Of a stretch of DNA of 60,486 nucleotides, positions 53,835 to 60,486 are shown piece by piece. A model generated the notes under the pieces. That model ran no database searches. It saw only the letters and a program-made list of their open reading frames with translations, and was not told the origin of the DNA. Each line of letters opens with the position of its first letter. Within the stretch, counting starts at the first letter, position 1. The position numbers and the translations under genes are program-made. The DNA is taken from NCBI GenBank assembly GCA_016200545.1, contig JACQEO010000044.1, positions 1 through 60,486 of the forward strand. The letters run 5' to 3'. Origin of the DNA: Deltaproteobacteria bacterium (GTDB lineage Bacteria; Desulfobacterota; Binatia; UTPRO1).

Positions 53835-55049
53835 TCAGTCCATTTGTCGCAGCGCCGACTCGGCGGCCCGCACGGCCGAGTCGAAGATCCCGCGTGCCAT
53901 GAGCGACGGCTCGTCCGCCGAGCGTGCTTGGAAGAGATCGCGCTTCGCCTCCTGGGCCGCGCGGCTCGCGGGCGCGGCGAGCGTCGCCCAGTCGACGAGG
54001 TGACAGGCGAGCGCCAAGTCGGTCGCGGCGAGCGCCCGCGCCCGCGCGACGAGCTTGTCGGCACCCCCGGCGAGCGCCGCAATCTCGGCCGCACGCGCCG
54101 CCTCGGGCGCCGGAAGCAGGTGCGCGGGATTGCCGTCGTACCAGCCTCCGTAGAGCCGTGCGAGGTTGCGCACGACGAACTCGGGGCGATCGTAGAGGGG
54201 CTGCAGATACGGCTTGCTCGCGAGGTGCGCCGGCGGCCGCACGGCGCGCGCGACGTCCTCGGGGCGCTCGCCGCGGTTCAAGCGCGCGAGCGTCTGCTCG
54301 ATGATCGAGCGCAGCCACGCCGACGTGTCGTGCAGCGCCGCGGCGACCTCGGCGACACCCACGATCGCAGGCCCGTGACCCGGCAGCAGCACCTCGGGCG
54401 CGAGGCCTGCCATCGCGTCCATCGCATCGGCCCAGCCTTCCGCGTAGCGCTGCACCTTCTGCGGGTTGCCGCAGTTCGGGCTGCACCAGATGAAGAGGTC
54501 GCCCGTGCACACCACCTTGCGGTCGGGCGCCCACACCCACGTGGCATCGTCGGTCTCGCCGAGCGCGTGGCGGAGCTCGAAGCGCTCGCCGCCGAGCGTG
54601 AACGACATCGCCTCCTCGTACGTGACGTCGGGCCACGGGAAGCGCGCCGGCCACTCCAGCTCGGCGACGCCAAACTGCACGCGGTTGATGTGCGCGTTCA
54701 GGCCGCGGGTCACGTCGTAGCGGCGGAAGCGCGCCGGCACGCGCGCGTGCGCCAGGCGCCGCGGCCGCGGACGGCCGGCCGCGCGCGCCTCCGCGTCGAA
54801 GGCGTCGACGCCGAATGCGTGGTCGACGTGGCCGTGCGTGAAAACGATGGTGTGGACAGGCGCCGGCGTCAGCCGCCGCAGCCCCGCGAGGATCGCCGGC
54901 CCCGACATCGCGAGCCCGACGTCGACGACGACGAGACCCTCGTCGGTCTCGAACGCAGCCGAGTTGGCGAAGGCAGGAACGAAGTACGTGCGCGGCGCGA
55001 CCTCTGTGGGGTCGCCGCCGCCGAAGAAGCCGAGAGGGAGCGTGCTCAT
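53835..55049 (-). CDS. MBL-fold hydrolase, alkyl sulfatase-like
   Basis: This is a 404-residue metallo-beta-lactamase-fold enzyme. Metal ligands are seen in T-H-G-H-V-D-H near 71-77, C-T-G-D-L near 184 and P-G-H-G near 229. The C-terminal half (Y-G-G-W-Y-D-G-N-P near 313-321) resembles the dimerisation region of alkyl sulfatases, which cleave sulfate esters, but the sterol-carrier-like tail of full-length members is absent. It has no signal peptide. It is divergent from the acyl-CoA dehydrogenase gene. Substrate is unknown. Confidence 0.85.
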   Translation of the reverse strand: MSTLPLGFFGGGDPTEVAPRTYFVPAFANSAAFETDEGLVVVDVGLAMSGPAILAGLRRLTPAPVHTIVFTHGHVDHAFGVDAFDAEARAAGRPRPRRLAHARVPARFRRYDVTRGLNAHINRVQFGVAELEWPARFPWPDVTYEEAMSFTLGGERFELRHALGETDDATWVWAPDRKVVCTGDLFIWCSPNCGNPQKVQRYAEGWADAMDAMAGLAPEVLLPGHGPAIVGVAEVAAALHDTSAWLRSIIEQTLARLNRGERPEDVARAVRPPAHLASKPYLQPLYDRPEFVVRNLARLYGGWYDGNPAHLLPAPEAARAAEIAALAGGADKLVARARALAATDLALACHLVDWATLAAPASRAAQEAKRDLFQARSADEPSLMARGIFDSAVRAAESALRQMD

Positions 55050-55201
55050 GGCCGGCGATGAAACGTCGCACGGGGCGACGGGTCAAGCGCTCGCTCGAGG
55101 GGCGGAACGATCGTCGTGAACCACGTCGGGCTCCTTGAGCTTTCCCCCTCCCGGGCCTACCCTGCCCCGGCTCCGCGCCCCGTGGCGCGCCGGAGGTGAC
55201 C

Positions 55202-56899
55202 ATGCTGCTCCTGAATCCCAAGAAGCACACCCGCGCCTATCCCGATGCGCGCTCGCGGGAGATTATGCTGAAGACGATCGAGTTCTTCGAGCGCAAAGGG
55301 AAGCGGAAGCTCAAGGCCGACGATCGCGATCGCGTCTGGTACGCCGACTTCCTCGACTTCGTGAAGCGCGAGCGCATCTTCGCGACGCTCCTCACACCCG
55401 CGGGCTACGGTGCCGACGATTGCCGCTGGGACACGTGGCGGATCTGCGAGTTCAACGAGATCCTCGGCTTCTACGGCCTCGCCTACTGGTACACCTGGCA
55501 GGTCTCGATCCTCGGGCTCGGCCCGATCTGGATGAGCGCGAACGAGACGCAGAAGCGCCGCGCCGCGCAGCTCCTCGAGGACGGCGCGATCTTCGCGTTC
55601 GGCCTCTCTGAGCGCGCGCACGGCGCCGACATCTACTCGACCGACATGACGCTCACGCCGACGGGCGAAGGCGTCTACACCGCCCGCGGCGAGAAATACT
55701 ACATCGGCAACGGCAACCAGGCGCGGATGGTCTCCACGTTCGGGAAGATCGCCGGCTCCGACCTCTACGTCTTCTTCGCCGCCGACTCGCAGCACGGGCG
55801 CTACGAGCTCAGGCAGAACGTCGTGAACAGCCAATCGTACGTCTCGAACTTCCGGCTCGACGACTACCCGATCACCGAGGACGACATCCTCTCCAAGGGC
55901 GACGACGCGTGGAACGCCGCGCTCAACACCGTGAACATCGGGAAATACAACCTCGGCTGGGCGTCGATCGGCATCTGCACCCACGCGCTCTATGAAGCGA
56001 TCAACCACGCCGCGGGACGCCAGCTATACGGCATGCACGTCACCGACTTCCCGCACGTGCGCCGCATGCTGACCGATGCGTACGTACGGTTGGTGGCGAT
56101 GAAGCTCGTCGCGCTGCGGGCAGCGGACTACATCCGCGCGGCGTCAGCGGAAGACCGGCGCTACCTCCTCTTCAATCCCGTCGTGAAGATGAAGGTGACG
56201 ACGCAGGGCGAGGACGTCATCAATCTGTTGTGGGACGTCGTCGCCGCCAAGGGATTCGAGAGAGACACGTACTTCGAGATGGCCGCGCGCGACATCCGCG
56301 GCCTTCCGAAGCTTGAAGGCACGGTGCACGTCAACATCGCGCTGATCCTGAAGTTCATGCCGAACTATCTCTTCAATCCCGCGCTGTATTATGCCGTCGG
56401 CCGACACGACGAGGCCGCGAACGACGATTTCCTCTTCCACCAGGGAGCGACAAAAGGGCTCGGAAAAATCCAGTTCCACGACTCCCAGCCGGCGTTCGAC
56501 GAGTACGATCTGCCGAACGTAAACCTCTTCGAGGAGCAGCTCGCCGTCTTCAAGAAGTCGCTGATGGCGGCGCCACCGAGCGACGCGCAGCGCAAGGATC
56601 TCGACTTCCTCATGACCGTCGGCGAGCTGTTCGCGCTCGTCGTGTACGCGACCCTCGCCCTCGAGAACGCGCGCATCTACGAGGTGGAGGACGACGTCGT
56701 GGACCAGATCTTCGACGTGCTCGTCCGCGATCTCTCGCGGTTCGCGATCGAGTTGCACGGGAAGGCGAGCACGACGCCGGAGCAGATGGGCTACTGCCTA
56801 AAGATGATCCGCAAGCCGGTGGTCGACGAGGCGCGGTACGGGCGTGTGTGGGAGCAGCAGGTGTACGCTCTCAAGGGCGCCTACGAGATGAATCCGTAG
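55202..56899 (+). CDS. Acyl-CoA dehydrogenase family protein
   Basis: This 565-residue flavoprotein-type enzyme is longer than the usual roughly 380 residues, as in very-long-chain or specialised ACADs. Recognisable parts include F-G-L-S-E-R-A-H-G-A-D-I near 138 (FAD/substrate loop), G-E-K-Y-Y-I-G-N-G near 163 and L-E-G-T-V-H-V-N near 378, the FAD-binding end of the catalytic domain. It should introduce a double bond next to the CoA thioester or act on a related substrate. GGAGG five bases before the ATG fixes the start. No ETF genes are nearby. Confidence 0.85.
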   Translation: MLLLNPKKHTRAYPDARSREIMLKTIEFFERKGKRKLKADDRDRVWYADFLDFVKRERIFATLLTPAGYGADDCRWDTWRICEFNEILGFYGLAYWYTWQVSILGLGPIWMSANETQKRRAAQLLEDGAIFAFGLSERAHGADIYSTDMTLTPTGEGVYTARGEKYYIGNGNQARMVSTFGKIAGSDLYVFFAADSQHGRYELRQNVVNSQSYVSNFRLDDYPITEDDILSKGDDAWNAALNTVNIGKYNLGWASIGICTHALYEAINHAAGRQLYGMHVTDFPHVRRMLTDAYVRLVAMKLVALRAADYIRAASAEDRRYLLFNPVVKMKVTTQGEDVINLLWDVVAAKGFERDTYFEMAARDIRGLPKLEGTVHVNIALILKFMPNYLFNPALYYAVGRHDEAANDDFLFHQGATKGLGKIQFHDSQPAFDEYDLPNVNLFEEQLAVFKKSLMAAPPSDAQRKDLDFLMTVGELFALVVYATLALENARIYEVEDDVVDQIFDVLVRDLSRFAIELHGKASTTPEQMGYCLKMIRKPVVDEARYGRVWEQQVYALKGAYEMNP

Positions 56900-57314
56900 A
56901 CCGGTGTCGACGTTCGGCGCTCACGATCATCTCGACCCTGCCGCTGCGGCCGATCCGCGCAATGAAGGGTGCGGGGTGCTTCCGCAGGAATCGCCAGACA
57001 CGAGGTAGCGCTCGAACGAAAATCGCTCCAAGGTCGGCTGCCGGGATGTCGCGGCCCGTCAGGACGAACGCTCGAGCGCCGGCCCGGAGCAAGGCTTCAC
57101 GCTCGATCGTGCGATAACGGATGCGTTCGTCCTTCGTGATCGCTACCCAACCGCGTGCTCCGACCTCCGAGAGCCAGACTTGATCCTCCACCTCGGGCAG
57201 GAAGTGATCGTCATGGATCTCGATTCGCAGTCCCGCGGCTCGGATTGGCGTCGAAAAGCGGTGCCGACCGAGACATCGGTCGGCAAAGAAGACGACCTGC
57301 TCAGGCGGCTCTAC
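56871..57314 (-). CDS. PIN-like (DUF5615-type) toxin frame lacking a standard start codon
   Basis: About 147 codons are open and overlap the end of the DUF433 gene by 14 bases. The N-terminal F-F-A-D-R-C-L-G and H-D-D-H segments and the I-T-K-D-E-R motif are those of PIN-like nuclease toxins. No ATG, GTG or TTG precedes F-F-A-D; the first GTG (57191) would remove the acidic active-site region. The gene therefore uses a rare start, has lost its start or contains an error. It pairs with the DUF433 antitoxin-like gene and its end overlaps the acyl-CoA dehydrogenase gene tail. Confidence 0.6.
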   Translation of the reverse strand, partial: VEPPEQVVFFADRCLGRHRFSTPIRAAGLRIEIHDDHFLPEVEDQVWLSEVGARGWVAITKDERIRYRTIEREALLRAGARAFVLTGRDIPAADLGAIFVRALPRVWRFLRKHPAPFIARIGRSGRVEMIVSAERRHRSTDSSRRRP

Positions 57315-58056
57315 CCGGCTGGATCTGGAGCTCGTAGCGGATCGCCTCCTCGATCTCCTGCCGCTGGCGACCGTAATCGTCCGCGAGCTCGTCTATCGAC
57401 TCCCCAGCCTTGTAGCGCTGCGCCACGATCTCAGTCGGAATCCCCGTGCCGACCAGGACCGGTCGGCCGAAGGAGACGCGGGGATCGATCATGACCGCCA
57501 TCGGCTCCTCCCGGTCACGATGCCGCGTGTAGGGGTAGAGACGGATCGGAATGCCTCGAGAATCGCGCTCCACGCGTCGTAGGTACGCGGCGACGACTTG
57601 CCGCATCATCACCTGTCCCTCGCGCGAGACATTGATGAGCCGTCCGTAGTGTTCGGTGAACAGGTCGAGGCCATCGGTCTCGAAGCTCCGCTCGGCCAAC
57701 GGGTGTTTGGAAGGCGGATGCCGCTCTCGATCTAGGAAGGTTAGGGCCTTCCTCACGTTTTGGAGCGTCACCCCGTGCTGGCGCCGGATCGCATCGAGCA
57801 CGTGCGCCTCCACGAGATTGAGAAACGAGAGCAGAGGCGGCGTGGGCTGCGCGATCCTGAGCGGGGGCGCGAACCGTCTTCTGCCCGCTGGCGTCTCGTA
57901 GTCTTGACCCAAAAACCAGGCGCGAAGCGTCGTCACGGGTACAAACAGATAGCCGGCAGCCTCGCTGAGGCCGTACGAAGCCGTGTCCATGAGGGCGTCG
58001 CGTCGGTTGCGAGCGTTCGCTTCGAGCGTCTTCACCATGTACTCGCGGCGCAGCAT
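57301..58056 (-). CDS. DUF433 antitoxin-like protein with MerR-like N-terminus
   Basis: This 251-residue protein has a MerR-type helix-turn-helix near its start (Y-G-L-S-E-A-A-G-Y-L ... T-L-R-A-W-F, about 28-49). The C-terminal DUF433 domain reads G-R-P-V-L-V-G-T-G-I-P-T near 197-208 followed by G-E-S-I-D-E-L-A. DUF433 proteins are commonly antitoxins of PIN-like toxins, and such a frame follows with overlap. The start may be 58056 or the ATG at 57990, which matches the usual family start better. Confidence 0.75.
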   Translation of the reverse strand: MLRREYMVKTLEANARNRRDALMDTASYGLSEAAGYLFVPVTTLRAWFLGQDYETPAGRRRFAPPLRIAQPTPPLLSFLNLVEAHVLDAIRRQHGVTLQNVRKALTFLDRERHPPSKHPLAERSFETDGLDLFTEHYGRLINVSREGQVMMRQVVAAYLRRVERDSRGIPIRLYPYTRHRDREEPMAVMIDPRVSFGRPVLVGTGIPTEIVAQRYKAGESIDELADDYGRQRQEIEEAIRYELQIQPGRAA

Positions 58057-58265
58057 GCCTCAAGGTCTCCAGCGCAGCAAGGATCCGAACGTGCCCGCCG
58101 CGACGATCAGCTGCTCGTATCCGCGCATGCCTCACCGTTCGATCTAACCGGGAGCTTGACAACAGCGGACACGCAGGGGTAGCGACGGCGATGAGCGGCC
58201 CCCCTTGCCGCGAGTAGCGTTTGGCCTTCGCTCTTCGTGTACGCGAACGGAAGAAAGGGGGGACC

Positions 58266-60146
58266 ATGATGTCACCTCGCTTCTGGATCGTTCTCGGGGC
58301 TGCTGTTCCTGCTGCCCTCTCAGGCGAACGCGCAGTGCACGACGACGGGCGACGCCAAGGTCGTGCTGAAGAGCGCCAAGCTCGCGGCGACCTGCAACTA
58401 CAAGCGGATGCTCAAGGGACCTGCTGTGACGTGCAAGAGCGTCGCGCCGCCAGACTGTGCGGGGACGCTCGTGGCCGACAGCATCGCGCTGGCCTGGGGC
58501 CTCAACAATCCCGCGCCGGCAGCGGTCGACAGAACCCCTCTGCGCCCCCAGCTCATCTGCCAGAAGACGATCAGCACCGGCGTGGTTGGCTTCATCGCCA
58601 AGAAACTTCGCTATCTGATCCTCGGACGGTCGGAGGCCGATGCCGAAGCCCTCGCCCGCCGCGCGATCGATAAGATCCCGGGCAGATGCGTGGTGGCGGT
58701 GGCGCAGGACACGAGCGGCATCGTCGTCCCGGACGTCGGCCCGCAGATGGATGCGGCCGTCCCCGGACCCGGCGGCTCGGTGCAGCCGACAGTGTTGGCC
58801 GACGCGCTCGTCACGCTGCTCGAGACGTGGGTCGACGGGGTGGGACCGGACCCGACGCCGCTCCGACCGAACATCGTGTTCATTCTCACCGACGATCAAC
58901 GCTTCGACACGATCGGCCTCACCCACTCGATCGATGGCGTCACGCCCGTCATGCCGACCGTGCAGAACGAAATCGTGAACAAGGGCGTGAGCTTCCTGAA
59001 CAGCTACGCCACCACCGATCTCTGCGCGCCCAGCCGTTCGAGCCTGCTCGCCGGCAAGTACTCCCACACCACCGGCGTCCACGACAACGACGCGCCGGAC
59101 GGCGGCTTCCTCGCTTTCAATGACGCCTCGACGCTGCCGGTATGGCTGCAGGCCGCGGGCTACCACACCGGGATCTACGGCAAGTACCTGAACGGCTATC
59201 AGTCGCCCTACGTCGCGCCGGGGTGGGACGAGTGGCACGTGTTCAAGAACGTCGCGTACTTCAACTACACCTTGGTGGAGAACGGCACCGAAGTAGCTTT
59301 CGGAAGCGCCGACGCCGATTACTCGACCGACGTGCTGCGCGACAAGGCGGTGCAGTTCATTCAAAGCGCCCCGGCGCAGCAGCCCTTCTTTCTCTACTTC
59401 GCGCCGAAGGCCCCGCACGCACCCGCCACGCCCGCGCCGCGGCACGCGGGCAGCTTCTCCGGCATCCCGCCGTGGCGGCCGCCGAACTACAACGAGGCTG
59501 ACGTCTCGGACAAGCCCGCGTGGCTCCAGGGCATCGCGCCCTGGAACGCGACCATGCAAATGAACCACGACAACTTCAACCAGGCGCAGCTCGAGACGCT
59601 CCAGGCCGTGGACGAAGCGGTCGCGGCGATTCTCCAGGCACTGATCGCCAGCGGGCAGGATCAGAACACCATGGTCATCTACGCCTCCGACAACGGCTAC
59701 TCCTGGGGCTCGCATCGCTGGGAGCCGAAGCAATGCCCGTACGAGGAGTGCATGCGTGTCCCGCTCGCGATCCGCTACGCGTCCCTGGCGCCGCTGGCGC
59801 GCGCCGAGTCCGGATTCGGGCTCAACATCGACCATGCGCGGAGCTCGCCGGTGCCACGCCCGATTCAGGAGTCGAGGGCATGAGCATGCTGCACCTCTTG
59901 GATGGCACCGCGTCGAGCTGGCGATCCGACTTCCTCGAGGAACACTGGAACGGCACGATCCCCACCTACGCCGAAGTGCGGGGCATCCCGTGGAAGTACA
60001 ATGAGTACGACACGGCCGAGCGGGAGCTGTACGACGAGTCGTCCGATCCCTTCGAGTTGACGAACGTCGTCAACGACCCCGGCAACGCCTCGGTGGCGGC
60101 AGGGCTCGCCGTGCGCCTGCGCGAGCTCCGGCCGGACTGGCCCTAG
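58266..60146 (+). pseudogene. Secreted sulfatase broken by two frameshifts
   Basis: Read together, this gives a roughly 625-residue secreted sulfatase. The signal peptide starts at 58266 (GGGGGGACC upstream) and shifts frame in a GGGG run near 58298. The main frame then holds a Cys-rich 150-residue module and the sulfatase domain, with L-T-D-D-Q-R and C-A-P-S-R whose Cys (codon 59023-59025) is converted to formylglycine. A second shift near 59838 moves the C-terminal 100 residues (A-E-L-A-G-A-T-P ... W-K-Y-N-E-Y) into another frame. It could be a real pseudogene or could reflect indel errors. The family type is N-acetylglucosamine-6-sulfatase-like. Confidence 0.75.
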
Positions 60147-60155
60147 TCGGCTCGA

Positions 60156-60362
60156 GTGTCCGCTCATCCTGCGCTGGTGATGGCCGGCCTCGCGCTGGCG
60201 GGCGCGGTCGCGCTCGGCGCCGCGTCGCCGAATGTGGCGGGCACCTCCGCCATGGTCTCCTTCGCCGGCGGGCACACGCGCATCGGCTCCGAGGGCGGCC
60301 CTCCGGCGGAGACACCCCCGTTCATCGTGGACGTCAAGCCGTTTCTCTTAGCAGGATGCTGA
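60156..60362 (+). pseudogene. Formylglycine-generating enzyme gene, cut off by a repeat
   Basis: A signal/TM-like start (A-L-A-G-A-V-A-L-G-A-A) is followed by M-V-S-F-A-G-G-H-T-R-I-G-S and P-P-F-I-V-D-V-K-P-F-L-L, the opening of FGE/sulfatase-modifying-factor domains. The frame stops within a few codons where the hairpin-type repeat begins, so only about 64 of roughly 280 residues remain. FGE activates sulfatases, which fits its place 9 bases after the sulfatase stop. Confidence 0.6.
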
Positions 60363-60486
60363 AAAACGGTGGCAGCGCACGTGAATTCTCTCTTTGAACG
60401 ACGTGGTGGGGCTCGTGCCGAGCTTACACCCTCGCCCGGTCGGGCTCTTGTTCGCGCTGCGTTGCGAGTCGCTGCACGCTCCGGCC
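60348..60486. repeat. Partial REP/MITE-like element at the window end
   Basis: The sequence AGCAGGATGCTGAAAAACGG at 60350 matches the terminal motif of the two elements at 34.4-34.7 kb (AGCAGGNTGCTGAAAAA). The interior differs and the right end lies beyond the window. It interrupts the formylglycine-generating enzyme gene. Confidence 0.5.

Noticed and set aside
53514..55061. Long plus-strand frame of 515 codons
   Set aside because: Antisense to the MBL hydrolase and DUF4160 genes, which carry clear motifs.
58144..59835. 563-codon open frame on the minus strand
   Set aside because: Mirror of the sulfatase gene; no recognisable domain and typical high-GC shadow composition.

Overview
This is a high-GC window from an uncultured-looking soil-type bacterium. 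The gene content fits the former Deltaproteobacteria and related lineages such as Binatota or Myxococcota: Ser/Thr kinases, ECF sigma factors, a P450, GSTs, a PQQ-type sugar dehydrogenase and many small secreted proteins and lipoproteins. That placement is an inference from families, because there is no rRNA or marker gene here.

The left third (about 0.2-23.2 kb) is the most unusual part. Twelve minus-strand genes from 17.2 to 1.7 kb run as one operon with 4-base stop/start overlaps or gaps of at most 22 bases, with one exception of 120 bases. In transcription order they encode a Ser/Thr kinase with TPRs, a PP2C phosphatase, a GrpE-like protein, a DnaK with added zinc modules, a second Hsp70-like protein ending in a SEC-C zinc finger, a membrane-anchored J-like protein without HPD, a zinc-ribbon/TM/OmpA-like protein, a free-standing Clp_N protein, two paralogous proteins of unknown family, a giant ClpA-like AAA+/receiver-like/FtsH-like AAA+/M41 protease fusion, an ECF sigma factor and a small helical protein. 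A TPR protein and a small zinc-ribbon protein follow. Upstream lie two tiny membrane-protein genes. Divergent to them is a GroEL with a roughly 105-residue N-terminal extension and changes at both classical ATP-hydrolysis aspartates, and a lipoprotein/signal-anchored protein pair converges on GroEL. Together these look like a dedicated, phosphorylation-controlled, membrane-linked unfolding and proteolysis machine. I cannot match it to a described system.

From 23.4 to 26.8 kb there is mobile and decayed DNA: a decayed IS3-type transposase, a membrane protein resembling a prepilin peptidase, and an IS5-type element inserted with a CTAG duplication.

From 27 to 44 kb the genes are a rhomboid protease, a P450, a kinase-ATPase-TPR regulator, a methyltransferase/carboxymuconolactone-decarboxylase-like fusion, and paired REP/MITE-like hairpins. 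A tightly overlapping lipid operon follows (cNMP-patatin, KAS III-like, acyltransferase, SDR), then two GST-family genes, a sensor histidine kinase and a lipoprotein/DUF6502 pair.

From 45 to 60.5 kb the genes are a secreted sugar dehydrogenase, a DUF1624 membrane protein, an M28 peptidase, small secreted proteins, a crotonase-family protein lacking both catalytic glutamates, two toxin-antitoxin-like pairs (DUF4160/HTH and DUF433/PIN-like), an MBL-fold hydrolase and an acyl-CoA dehydrogenase. The window ends with a sulfatase carrying two frameshifts and its likely formylglycine-generating partner, cut off by another copy of the hairpin-type repeat. No tRNA, rRNA or CRISPR array was seen.
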